Positions 1 to 8,323 of a DNA stretch of 64,000 nucleotides are shown here, one piece after another; the first letter of the stretch is position 1; the number at the start of each line of letters is the position of its first letter. The position numbers were made by a program, and so were the translations under genes. Under the pieces are notes generated by a model. It searched no databases and had not been told where the DNA came from. It saw only the letters and a list, made by a program, of their open reading frames with translations. This stretch comes from an uncultured Bacteroidaceae bacterium (GTDB lineage: Bacteria; Bacteroidota; Bacteroidia; Bacteroidales; Bacteroidaceae), in the NCBI GenBank assembly GCA_904502235.1, contig CAJGDP010000007.1, positions 10,426 through 74,425 of the forward strand, written 5' to 3'.

Positions 1-1
1 G

Positions 2-124
2 ACGAAATCGTTGCACGAAAAGGTAACCAACAGCGCGTATCAGTTACTCTTCGGAATCAGTTACCGTAATGCTTATTACAGTTATAGAAATAATGGCTAT
101 GTGGTACGTCCTGTTTGTAAATGA
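2..124 (+). CDS. C-terminal end of a FISUMP-like surface protein (partial)
   Basis: An open frame enters from the left edge and stops with TGA at 122-124, giving about 40 residues. The end reads YRNNGYVVRPVCK, which matches the usual ending of FISUMP (Fibrobacter succinogenes major paralogous) domains, where a GxSVRPVC motif closes the fold. These domains occur in exported Bacteroidales proteins of poorly known function. Only the last part is present, so the start, signal peptide and total length cannot be judged. A second fragment of the same family lies at 48324-48530. Confidence 0.55.
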   Translation, partial: TKSLHEKVTNSAYQLLFGISYRNAYYSYRNNGYVVRPVCK

Positions 125-167
125 CAATATAACAGCAGACTTCTTAAACATTTAAATAAGAATTACA

Positions 168-541
168 ATGAAAAAACTTAAAATCTTTTCATAGCGTTAT
201 TGCTGTCTGCTACATCGGCAATAGCAGAGACTGTGGTGATTGACGGAATTGCCTACACTTTGTATGCAGAATCAAAACAAGCAACCGTTGTCGCCGGAGA
301 GACAAAATATACAGGCTGTGTTGTAATCCCCGAGAGTGTTGTTTATAACAATGGCACTTATAGTGTTACAAGCATTGGATATTCAGCATTCGGTGGTTGC
401 TCCTCTCTTGCAAGCATCGAAATTCCTAACAGCGTAGCAAGCATTGGAAACTATGCATTCCAATATTGCAGTGGGCTTTCTAAGGGAAATATTGCTATAA
501 TAAAGATTGGCGAAAAGAGTGTGAAGATTGTTGTCGGTTAA
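168..541 (+). pseudogene. BspA-like leucine-rich repeat protein, frameshifted and shortened
   Basis: An ATG at 168 begins MKKLKIFS and then meets TAG. One extra base in the short T run at 187-190 would join this to the open frame that continues IALLLSATSAIAETVV, giving a normal signal peptide with an AIA-E cleavage site. The following residues contain one and a half LRR_5 (BspA/TpLRR) repeats (GYSAFGGCSSLASIEIP, then NYAFQYCSGLS). The reading then jumps straight to GNIAIIKIGEKSVKIVVG, which looks like a C-terminal sorting tail. Whole BspA proteins have many repeats, so an internal deletion seems likely. Either the gene is dead, or the T run is a sequencing error or phase-variable site. BspA proteins are cell-surface adhesins. 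Confidence 0.6.
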
Positions 542-566
542 GTGCTATAGACTATATTTGATGAAT

Positions 567-594
567 AAAGCAGAAAGCCACCGCTTTCTGCTTT
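567..594. terminator. Bidirectional rho-independent terminator
   Basis: A perfect 12-base inverted repeat (AAAGCAGAAAGC, 567-578; GCTTTCTGCTTT, 583-594) surrounds a CACC loop. It lies between the BspA-like remnant (+) and the DUF4435 gene (-), whose stop codon it touches, so it can serve both convergent transcripts. Confidence 0.75.
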
Positions 595-1588
595 ATTTTA
601 TTGTTTCCAATAGTTCTTCTATGTCCGCCTTTAATCGAAGGTATGGCGGTGCTGTCTTGTAGTCGGTGTTCTTGCTGAGCATCATCGCTACATCGCATTG
701 GGTGTGGCGGTACGATGCCAACTCGTTATTATACTGCTGGCGGTGGTAGGCATAGCGTTCTATCTCTTCTTCGCGCTTGCTGCGCAGGTGTTTGCAGACG
801 GGTTGCAATACGCGCATAACCACGCTGTTCATTATGTGATGTCCCTGTATATAAAAGTATGTTTCGTCGGGCTGTATTCCCAATGTGGCAAGCTCTTTGT
901 TGAGTTCGTCGTATTCGTGTTGCAACTGTGGAAACTCTTTTTCCAGAAGAGTTATCTTGTGGTCTACCCTGTTGCTGAGCTGTTGTAATGAATGTGCCGG
1001 GTTGCCTACGGTGAAAGAGGTTATGCGCACTATCTCGCAAAAGTCGAGTATGCTCATGGTGTGGGTATCCTGTTTCCTGTATAGCAGTATGTTCCACACA
1101 AACAACGGGTAGCAGATGCGCGAATAGAGTTTGAAGAATTCTTTGAAATCTATCACATTGCTGTCGTTCTGTGTGCAGAGTACGCACACCTGTTTAAGGC
1201 TGTCGGAATAGCACCTGTAGTTCTCGATGGAGTATGCGTAGGTGTGCAGAATGTATCTGTTGCCCAGCATCTGACGCGATGTGCTTGTTGCACCTTGCAG
1301 CAGATAATCGTAGTCGCTGTCCACGCATGCTATCATGTTGCGTCCATAGGCTTTGCCAAGCAGGTTCATCATTGCTTGTTTCTTGCCTTTGGTGAGTTTC
1401 GTACGTGCAGGGAGCATTATCTCGAAGTGTACATTCTCGCTTTCGTATTCGTTGAACACTGAACGCCAGAACGATATGTCATCATAACTTTCCACATATG
1501 CTATGATGCGTTGTGCGGCCTTCTTTGGGCGAAGGGTATTTGCCGCTTCTATGAATTTTGAGTTGAGATATTCGGTAAGCCTTTTCAT
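593..1588 (-). CDS. DUF4435 TOPRIM protein, AriB-like (PARIS-like defence effector)
   Basis: The 331-residue protein has a DUF4435-type TOPRIM core. Glu33 sits in YVESYDD after a strand and Asp90/Asp92 form the DxD of CVDSDYDYL, the expected metal-binding residues. DUF4435 is the domain of AriB, the toxic effector nuclease of PARIS (Phage Anti-Restriction-Induced System), which is released by the ATPase AriA when a phage anti-restriction protein is sensed. The upstream gene on the same strand is an ABC-type ATPase ending 19 bases before this start, the ariA-ariB order. Family membership is from recognisable motifs; the defence role is inferred from the pairing. Other ATPase-TOPRIM pairs (Gabija, OLD) are less likely because here the two domains are separate and the TOPRIM is of DUF4435 type. 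Confidence 0.65.
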   Translation of the reverse strand: MKRLTEYLNSKFIEAANTLRPKKAAQRIIAYVESYDDISFWRSVFNEYESENVHFEIMLPARTKLTKGKKQAMMNLLGKAYGRNMIACVDSDYDYLLQGATSTSRQMLGNRYILHTYAYSIENYRCYSDSLKQVCVLCTQNDSNVIDFKEFFKLYSRICYPLFVWNILLYRKQDTHTMSILDFCEIVRITSFTVGNPAHSLQQLSNRVDHKITLLEKEFPQLQHEYDELNKELATLGIQPDETYFYIQGHHIMNSVVMRVLQPVCKHLRSKREEEIERYAYHRQQYNNELASYRHTQCDVAMMLSKNTDYKTAPPYLRLKADIEELLETIK

Positions 1589-1607
1589 ATCTCACTTTTG
1601 TTTTGTC

Positions 1608-2459
1608 TTATTTTGTAATGTCCTCTATCTCTGTTACGGCATCCATCCAACCGTCCATGATTATTGCGGGCGAGTGTGTACACAATATTATCTGTGTGTT
1701 GGGATTCAGTGTGCGCACCAGGGATATTAGGCGTTGCTGCCACTCTATATGCAATGATATCTCGGGCTCGTCCATGAGCATTACGCCTGGTTGGTTCTCC
1801 TGGACAAGTGCGGTGAGCAGTATCACGAGTATCTGTTTCTCGCCCGACGAGAGCATGTAGGGCGTTATGGTTTCGCCGTACTGGTTGAAGAATATCTCGT
1901 TGCTGTCGCGTGCTATGGTCTTTGCTGTGGGGGCAAAAAGCTCGTCAACAAGGTCCTGGAACTGTTTCTTCGGTTTGGTGAGCTCTGTGGCAAGACGCTG
2001 GTCGTCGGGGTTGCCCGATGTGAGAAGTGATATTATGCGGTTGCCTATGTTTACCTGGTAATTCAGGTAGCGGCGTTGCAGGTTGTATAGTTGCCAGTCG
2101 AGTTCGGTGCGGATGTCTGCACCGGGTATCTTGTCGAGCATCTCGCTGTTCATGAGCGGACGGTCGATGCTGCTTATGACATCAAAGCGTATGCTTGTGG
2201 CATCTTCGGGGTAGAATTTTACATGTACTCCGTCTTCGGGGTTTGTGGTTATCAGCCCTTTACGCATTATTTTCAAATGGCGTGCCGAACGGTTTATTAT
2301 GGTACTTTTTCCCACGCCGTTGCTGCCGCTGAGAATATTCACGTCGGGACGCAGTTCCCAATAGATGTGCTTGCGGTTGCTCCACAATGAGTCTATCTCG
2401 ATGCTCTTAATGTATTGTGCCATCTTTTCCATAATCTCTTCTCGCACTTTTCTTGACAT
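1608..2459 (-). CDS. ABC/SMC-type AAA ATPase, AriA-like (PARIS-like)
   Basis: From the ATG at 2459 the protein has 283 residues. It shows Walker A GSNGVGKS (45-52), an ABC signature LSSGEKQ (about 203-209), Walker B VMLMDEPE (about 226-233) and an H-loop CTHSP with His near 262. This is a compact AAA_15/AAA_21 ATPase like the PARIS sensor AriA. The frame stays open to 2747, but the extra N-terminal residues lie across the divergent promoter region and lack family character, so 2459 (or the in-frame ATG at 2432) is preferred. It overlaps nothing and is followed after 19 bases by the DUF4435 gene. It is short for an AriA, so substrate or trigger recognition may differ. Confidence 0.65.
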   Translation of the reverse strand: MSRKVREEIMEKMAQYIKSIEIDSLWSNRKHIYWELRPDVNILSGSNGVGKSTIINRSARHLKIMRKGLITTNPEDGVHVKFYPEDATSIRFDVISSIDRPLMNSEMLDKIPGADIRTELDWQLYNLQRRYLNYQVNIGNRIISLLTSGNPDDQRLATELTKPKKQFQDLVDELFAPTAKTIARDSNEIFFNQYGETITPYMLSSGEKQILVILLTALVQENQPGVMLMDEPEISLHIEWQQRLISLVRTLNPNTQIILCTHSPAIIMDGWMDAVTEIEDITK

Positions 2460-2521
2460 AGCAAATGTAATACAATGTTTCACCAATATCAAGTATATGC
2501 ATTTAAAAATAGTGAAAATTG

Positions 2522-2551
2522 TTGATTTGCTGCAAAATGTTTTTATCTTCG
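2522..2551 (+). promoter_or_regulatory. Promoter for the nucleoside kinase gene
   Basis: A Bacteroidota-type pair: TTG at 2522-2524, 19 bases, TATCTTCG at 2544-2551 (one mismatch to TAnnTTTG), 31 bases before the ATG at 2583. Confidence 0.5.
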
Positions 2552-2582
2552 CATCTGTGAACGTAAACTTAAAACAATTGGT

Positions 2583-4226
2583 ATGATACACGTTTATTGC
2601 TTGAACAATGGTGTAACAAGGGATTTTCCGATAGGTTCTTCCTTGTTGGAGATATACGACGGTCTCGGTCTTGATATGCCTTATGGTCCTATAGCTGCAA
2701 GGGTGAACAACCGTACCCATGGGCTTGCCTTGCGCTTGTTCCGTCATAAGGATGTGGAGTTCATCGACATTACAACCGACGACGGTATGCGTATGTATGT
2801 GCGCTCGTTGACTTTTATCTTTATGAAGGCAATGAACGAGGTGTTCCCGGGTGAGATGGTACGTTTCGAAAATGCCATTTCAAGAGGCTATTACTGTCGT
2901 ATGGATAATGCGATGAGTGATGAGCAGGTGGCTCTTGTGCGCGAGAAGATGCATAAGATTGTAAATAGCGACATTCCGTTCAAACGTGTAGAATGTCACA
3001 CGGAAGAGGCTATTGAACTGTTCCGCAAAGTTGGACGTACCGACAAGGTGAAACTGCTGGAGACATACGATCATCTGTATACAAGCTACTACGAGCTTGA
3101 TGGTTATATCGACAGTTATTATCATGGACTTGTGCCAAGCACCGGTTACATAAATCTTTTTGAGATAGAGAGATTTGCCGATGGTGTGCTGTTGCGTGTC
3201 CCAAACAAGGAACGCCCCACAGAACTCGAGGATAAGGTTCCGCAGGAGAAGTTGCAGGACCTGTTCGAGGAACGTCTGGCATGGCATCAGCAGATGGGTG
3301 TGGAGACAATAGGCGACTTCAACAAGGGCGTGCGTTCGGGCTATGGAGTGGACCTTGTGAATGTTTCCGAGGTGCTTCAGGAACGTCGCTTGTCAAAGAT
3401 TGCCGATGATATTCAGGCACGTGGGGCAAGGGTGGTGCTCATTGCCGGTCCGTCGTCTTCGGGCAAGACAACCTTCAGCAAGCGTTTGAGTGTGCAATTG
3501 CTTGCCTGTGGCTTGCGCCCTTATGCAATCTCGCTCGACGATTTTTTTGTGAACCGTACGCATACGCCCCGCAAACCCGATGGCGACTACGATTTCGAGT
3601 CGCTTTACTCTATCGACTTGCCCTATTTCAATGAGACGCTTACAAAGATTCTTGCCGGTGAAGAGGTGGAGCTTCCTTACTATAATTTTGTGACTGGCGA
3701 ACGCGAATATCGCGGAAACAGGCTTAAGTTCACTCCACAGATGATCCTTGTGATAGAGGGAACGCATGCCTTGAATCCGCAACTCACTTCACAGGTTGCC
3801 GACAGCGACAAGTATCGCGTGTATGTTTCGGCATTGACTTCGATAAAGCTTGATTATCACAACTATATATCAACATCCGACAACCGCCTGTTGCGCCGTA
3901 TGCTACGCGATGCAAAGTACCGCGGCTATTCGGCAGTGGAGACCATACAGCGTTGGACCGACGTGCGTAAGGGCGAGGAGGAGTGGATTTTTCCTTATCA
4001 GGAAAATGCCGATGTCATGTTCAACTCATCGCTGTTCTATGAACTTGCGGTGCTTAAGACGCATGCCGAACCTATCCTGCGTGCTGTTCCGGAAAACATA
4101 AAAGAGTATTCCGAGGCGCGAAGACTTTTGCATTTATTGGAATATGTAGTACCTTTGCAGGACGATGAACTGCCACCCACATCGGTAGTACGTGAATTCC
4201 TCGGTGGAAGCAGTTTCAAATATTGA
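2583..4226 (+). CDS. Nucleoside (uridine) kinase with N-terminal TGS-like domain
   Basis: The 547-residue protein has three parts. Residues 1-60 resemble a TGS domain. About 60-220 resemble the ThrRS second additional (SAD) domain. The C-terminal half is a uridine kinase/phosphoribulokinase P-loop domain with GPSSSGKTTFSKRL near 289-302 and a DDFFVNR motif about 30 residues later. It probably phosphorylates uridine or cytidine with ATP or GTP for pyrimidine salvage. This fused form is common in Bacteroidales and Clostridia, where its exact substrate is less certain than for plain Udk. The next gene begins 17 bases downstream, so the pair is probably co-transcribed. Confidence 0.85.
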   Translation: MIHVYCLNNGVTRDFPIGSSLLEIYDGLGLDMPYGPIAARVNNRTHGLALRLFRHKDVEFIDITTDDGMRMYVRSLTFIFMKAMNEVFPGEMVRFENAISRGYYCRMDNAMSDEQVALVREKMHKIVNSDIPFKRVECHTEEAIELFRKVGRTDKVKLLETYDHLYTSYYELDGYIDSYYHGLVPSTGYINLFEIERFADGVLLRVPNKERPTELEDKVPQEKLQDLFEERLAWHQQMGVETIGDFNKGVRSGYGVDLVNVSEVLQERRLSKIADDIQARGARVVLIAGPSSSGKTTFSKRLSVQLLACGLRPYAISLDDFFVNRTHTPRKPDGDYDFESLYSIDLPYFNETLTKILAGEEVELPYYNFVTGEREYRGNRLKFTPQMILVIEGTHALNPQLTSQVADSDKYRVYVSALTSIKLDYHNYISTSDNRLLRRMLRDAKYRGYSAVETIQRWTDVRKGEEEWIFPYQENADVMFNSSLFYELAVLKTHAEPILRAVPENIKEYSEARRLLHLLEYVVPLQDDELPPTSVVREFLGGSSFKY

Positions 4227-4243
4227 TTACCATACAGAATACC

Positions 4244-5674
4244 ATGGCAGGTAACAGCTTTACACAGACGCAGAAACATGAACAGACTCTTACGCAGACG
4301 CTGTCGCCACAGCAGTTGCTTACTGTTCAACTCCTCGAACTCACCACAATGGAAATCGAGGACAGGGTGCGTAGTGAGGTTATCGATAATCCTGCCTTGG
4401 AGGTTGTGGAGAACGACGAGATGCCAAGTGAGGATGCTTCGCAGCGAGATGAAATATCCGATTTTTCACAGGACGGCGACGACGATTACAGCGGCAACGG
4501 CGAGATTCCCGTATTTGGCGGATATAGCCGTAATACAGACTATGTGATCGGTGATTCCGTATCTTTCGGCGATACTCTGCTCGAGCAACTTGGCGAACTT
4601 AGGCTCACACCGCAGGAACAGGCGGTGGGGGAGTATATTATAGGCTCTCTCGACGAGGATGGTTTCTTACGCAAGGATATTGAGGAGATCGAGGATGAAT
4701 TGCTTATATATGGCAATATAATGACCGACAAGGCTCAGATTCTCTCTGTGCTGGAACTTGTTCAGGGATTTGAACCGGCAGGTATTGCGGCTCGTAATCT
4801 GCAGGAGTCGTTGATGTTGCAGTTGTGTCGTATCGAAGAGAATAAGGATGTGTTGTTGCATAAGCGCATAGTCGCTGAATTCTATGACGATTTCACGGCA
4901 AAACGTTGGGAGCAGCTCGCCGACAAACTTGGTGTGGAAAGGGATGAATGCCGTGCCGTCATCGCGGACATCGTGCGCCTGAATCCGCGCCCGGGTGCTT
5001 CGTTGAGCGAGAATGTGGGTTTCAGCCGTCAGCAGATTATACCCGATTTCGTGATTGACGTAGTGGACGATAATGTCTATGTGTCGTTGAACAATGCTCA
5101 TGTTCCGGAACTGAAGGTGTGCGACGAGTTTGTGCAGATGCTCGACGAACAGTTGGCAGGCGGAAATCAGGAGCAGAAAGCCGTGGCAATGTTTCTTAAG
5201 CAGAAGATTGAGTCTGCCAAAGGTTTTATAAGTGCTGTGCAGCAACGCGAAAACACTATGCTTTCCACCATGCGTGCCATTGTCGCAAAGCAGAAGGCTT
5301 TCTTTCTCAACGGAGGCGATGAGGCTTATCTCAAGCCTATGATTCTTGAGGATATAGCCAAGATTACCGGTTACGACATCTCTACAATTTCTCGTGTAAG
5401 CAACAGCAAGTATGTGCAGACTCCATGGAATGTCTGTTCGCTTAAATACTTCTTCAGCGAAGGGGTTATAAAGAGCGATGGCACGGAACAGTCGGTGTAT
5501 GAACTTTTTGCAGTCATAAAGGAGCTTGTGGACAGCGAGGACAAGAACTCTCCTTTAACCGACCAGGTGTTGCAGGAGAAACTCACCGAGCGCGGATATA
5601 ATGTGGCACGTCGCACTGTAGCGAAATATCGCGAACAGTTGCATATTCCGGTGGCAAGGCTCAGGAAAATGTGA
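4244..5674 (+). CDS. rpoN: RNA polymerase sigma-54 factor
   Basis: The 476-residue product has the glutamine- and leucine-rich region I (TQTQKHEQTLTQTLSPQQLL) that contacts enhancer-binding ATPases, an acidic region II, a core-binding domain, an HTH domain and, at the end, the RpoN box ARRTVAKYREQL that reads the -24 element. An in-frame TTG at 4223 would overlap the previous gene, but the ATG at 4244 starts immediately before region I and fits the family. It directs polymerase to -24/-12 promoters and needs an activator; no activator gene is seen in this window. Confidence 0.95.
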   Translation: MAGNSFTQTQKHEQTLTQTLSPQQLLTVQLLELTTMEIEDRVRSEVIDNPALEVVENDEMPSEDASQRDEISDFSQDGDDDYSGNGEIPVFGGYSRNTDYVIGDSVSFGDTLLEQLGELRLTPQEQAVGEYIIGSLDEDGFLRKDIEEIEDELLIYGNIMTDKAQILSVLELVQGFEPAGIAARNLQESLMLQLCRIEENKDVLLHKRIVAEFYDDFTAKRWEQLADKLGVERDECRAVIADIVRLNPRPGASLSENVGFSRQQIIPDFVIDVVDDNVYVSLNNAHVPELKVCDEFVQMLDEQLAGGNQEQKAVAMFLKQKIESAKGFISAVQQRENTMLSTMRAIVAKQKAFFLNGGDEAYLKPMILEDIAKITGYDISTISRVSNSKYVQTPWNVCSLKYFFSEGVIKSDGTEQSVYELFAVIKELVDSEDKNSPLTDQVLQEKLTERGYNVARRTVAKYREQLHIPVARLRKM

Positions 5675-5701
5675 GAAAAGCCTTTTAAATAATCTGTAAT
5701 C

Positions 5702-5758
5702 TTTGTTGATTTAAGAAAATAACTGTAAATTTGCGATAATACCTTTGACGGGTATTAT
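5702..5758 (+). promoter_or_regulatory. Promoter and 5'-UTR hairpin for the fructose-bisphosphatase gene
   Basis: TTTG at 5702-5705, 20 bases, TAAATTTG at 5726-5733 form a consensus Bacteroidota promoter. Just downstream an 8-base inverted repeat (ATAATACC 5736-5743, GGTATTAT 5751-5758) would fold at the very start of the transcript. A second -7-like TACCTTTG at 5740-5747 lies inside this dyad but lacks a good -33 partner. The dyad could be an operator or an RNA stem. Confidence 0.55.
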
Positions 5759-5794
5759 TGTATCTATAAATGACGTTTCCAAATACAGAGAGTT

Positions 5795-7786
5795 ATGTCA
5801 AAATCGCATGTAACAATTGAAGAGGTAAAGGACGATATCAGATATCTGCGTCTGCTTGCACGTGATTTCCCTACAGTGTCAAGCGTAACCACCGAAATCA
5901 TAAATCTTGAGGCGATACTTCATCTGCCCAAGCCGACAGAGCATTTTCTAGCCGACCTGCATGGCGAGCACGAGGCTTTCCAGCATATCCTGCGCAATGC
6001 GTCGGGAAATATCAAACGTAAGGTGAACGAACTGTTCGGGGATACTTTGAGCGAAGAGGAGAAAAAAGACCTGTGTACGCTCATCTATTACCCCGAGGAG
6101 AAGTTGAAACTTGTGCGTCAGACCGATGTCGTTCTCGAGGAATATTACAAGACTTCCTTGAACCGTCTTATTGTGGTGTGCAGGAATGTCTCTTCAAAAT
6201 ATACACGTTCAAAGGTGCGCAAGAGTCTGCCCGAAGAGTATGCCTACATCATCGAGGAGTTGATGCACGAGGCTAACGATTTCCATAACAGACAGGCATA
6301 TTTCAATGTCATTGTGGAGACAATCATTGGTACAAGACGTGCCGACCACTTCATTACGGCGCTCTGTTACCTTATACAGCGTCTAATCATCGACCGTCTG
6401 CATATCCTTGGCGATATCTTCGACCGTGGCCCCGGTGCACACCACATCATGGATGCCTTGTGTGAATATCATCATGTAGATATCACTTGGGGTAATCACG
6501 ACGTTCTGTGGATGGGTGCAGCTGCCGGCAATACATGTTGTATAGCAAGTGTGTTGCGTCTGTCGTTGCGCGATGCCAATATGAAGACTCTGGAGGACGG
6601 TTATGCCATTAATATGGTTCCACTTGCAACATTTGCCATGGAGCAGTATGCCGATGACCCATGCGAGATTTATCAGCCACGTGTGGATGAGGAGCGTACA
6701 AACTTCACCGAGAAGGATGTGCGTCTTATAGCACAGATGCATAAGGCAATTTCGGTAATAGAGTTCAAACTCTCGGGACAGATAGCAATGCAGCATCCCG
6801 AATGGAATATGATGGACCGTTGCCTTATGGAAGGCATAAACAAGGAAAAGGGTGTTATTGTGATAGAAGGCAAGGAGTATGAGCTTAAGGATAAGCTCTG
6901 GCCTACACTTGACCCTGCCAATCCTTATGCTCTCACACCCGAGGAGCAGGATGTAATGGACCGTTTGCGCCATTCATTCATGCGCAGCGAACGTCTTCAG
7001 GCACATGTCAACTGCCTGCTTATGCGTGGTGGAATGTATGTGATATACAATTCAAATCTTATGTTCCATGCCGCTATCCCCATTAACGAGGACGGTTCAA
7101 TGCGTGAGGTGGTATTTGATGGTGTTCCTGTAAAGGGAAAGGAACTTATGAAAAAGGTTGAGCGTATGGCACGTACAGCCTTTGACAACGATGTAGATGC
7201 CGAAGTCCGTAACAGGTATGCCGACTTCTTCTGGTACTTGTGGTGCGGTCCCGAATCGCCTCTTTTCGGTAAGGCAAGAATGGCTACATTGGAGCGTTAT
7301 CTCCTTGACGACAAGGAGGTGCAGAAAGAACTTAAGGGATGGTATTACATCCTGCGCGACAATCCTGATGTCTGCGATAAGATTCTGGATGAATTCGGCG
7401 TAAAGGGTAATCACAGACACATTATAAACGGACACGTTCCGGTGCGCGTATTCAAGGGAGAGACACCTATAAAGGCCGACGGACGCCTTATGGTCATTGA
7501 CGGTGGTTTCTCAAAGATATATCATAACCGTACAGGTATTGCCGGTTACACTCTTGTATATCACAGCCGTGGCTTTGAACTTGTGCAGCTCACACCGTTT
7601 ACATCAACCGAAGAGGCAATTCTCAACGGAACAGATATCGACGGAACAATCAGTATTGTCGAGATGGTGGGCGAGCGCGAGAAGGTGCGCGATACAGATA
7701 TCGGTCGTGGAATTATGGTAAAGGTTGCCGACCTTGAACGTCTGTTGTATGCTTATCGTAAAGGCGTGATAAAGGAGCGTCCATAA
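5795..7786 (+). CDS. fbp: Fructose-1,6-bisphosphatase class III
   Basis: The 663-residue protein belongs to the Firmicutes/Bacteroidetes FBPase III family, a calcineurin-like metallophosphatase fold unrelated to class I/II enzymes. Visible metal-site motifs are LADLHGEHEAF (residues about 51-61), GDIFDRGPGAHH and WGNHDVLWMGAA, with late INGHVPVRV and MVIDGGF motifs. It hydrolyses fructose-1,6-bisphosphate to fructose-6-phosphate in gluconeogenesis. The length fits the family (about 640-670). The gene has its own promoter, and purE starts 30 bases after the stop. Confidence 0.95.
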   Translation: MSKSHVTIEEVKDDIRYLRLLARDFPTVSSVTTEIINLEAILHLPKPTEHFLADLHGEHEAFQHILRNASGNIKRKVNELFGDTLSEEEKKDLCTLIYYPEEKLKLVRQTDVVLEEYYKTSLNRLIVVCRNVSSKYTRSKVRKSLPEEYAYIIEELMHEANDFHNRQAYFNVIVETIIGTRRADHFITALCYLIQRLIIDRLHILGDIFDRGPGAHHIMDALCEYHHVDITWGNHDVLWMGAAAGNTCCIASVLRLSLRDANMKTLEDGYAINMVPLATFAMEQYADDPCEIYQPRVDEERTNFTEKDVRLIAQMHKAISVIEFKLSGQIAMQHPEWNMMDRCLMEGINKEKGVIVIEGKEYELKDKLWPTLDPANPYALTPEEQDVMDRLRHSFMRSERLQAHVNCLLMRGGMYVIYNSNLMFHAAIPINEDGSMREVVFDGVPVKGKELMKKVERMARTAFDNDVDAEVRNRYADFFWYLWCGPESPLFGKARMATLERYLLDDKEVQKELKGWYYILRDNPDVCDKILDEFGVKGNHRHIINGHVPVRVFKGETPIKADGRLMVIDGGFSKIYHNRTGIAGYTLVYHSRGFELVQLTPFTSTEEAILNGTDIDGTISIVEMVGEREKVRDTDIGRGIMVKVADLERLLYAYRKGVIKERP

Positions 7787-7816
7787 AAATTGAACGGATA
7801 ATAAAACAAATATATA

Positions 7817-8323
7817 ATGAAAGCTATTGTAAGTGTTATAATGGGAAGTACATCAGACCTTCCTGTAATGAAGAAAGCAACAGATTTCCTAAACGAAATG
7901 CAGGTTCCTTTCGAGGTAAATGCCCTTTCGGCACATCGCACTCCGGAGGCTGTGGAGGCTTTTTCCAAAGGTGCTAAGGAGCGTGGAGTAAAAATAATCA
8001 TTGCTGCAGCCGGCATGGCAGCCCATCTGCCCGGTGTTATTGCTGCAAGCACCACATTGCCTGTAATCGGTGTGCCCATCAACAGCACTCTTGACGGAAT
8101 GGATGCCCTGCTCGCAATTGTGCAGATGCCTCCGGGAATTCCCGTTGCAACCGTTGGTGTGAATGCCTCTTTGAATGCCGCTATATTGGCTGTGGAGATG
8201 CTTTCGCTTGCCGATGAGGCTCTTGCCGCACGTTTGGCTGAATACAAAGAGAATCTTAAGAAGAAGATAGAGAAAGCCAACGAAGATCTCAAGGAATTGA
8301 AATATGAATATAAGACAAACTGA
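7817..8323 (+). CDS. purE: N5-carboxyaminoimidazole ribonucleotide mutase
   Basis: The 168-residue protein has the class I PurE signature: SVIMGSTSDLPVM near the N-terminus, SAHRTPE, and AAAGMAAHLPGVIA. It converts N5-CAIR to CAIR in purine synthesis and forms an octamer in this family. Its last 20 bases overlap the start of ispG in another frame, so translation of the two is probably coupled although the pathways are unrelated. Confidence 0.95.
   Translation: MKAIVSVIMGSTSDLPVMKKATDFLNEMQVPFEVNALSAHRTPEAVEAFSKGAKERGVKIIIAAAGMAAHLPGVIAASTTLPVIGVPINSTLDGMDALLAIVQMPPGIPVATVGVNASLNAAILAVEMLSLADEALAARLAEYKENLKKKIEKANEDLKELKYEYKTN

Noticed and set aside
698..1462. Several plus-strand open frames of 70-150 residues opposite the DUF4435 gene
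   Set aside because: They are shadows of the minus-strand coding sequence with no motif, promoter or start context.
2460..2747. N-terminal extension of the ATPase frame up to 2747
   Set aside because: It covers the divergent promoter and the first part of the nucleoside kinase gene, has no family-like residues, and the ATG at 2459 gives a normal ATPase start.
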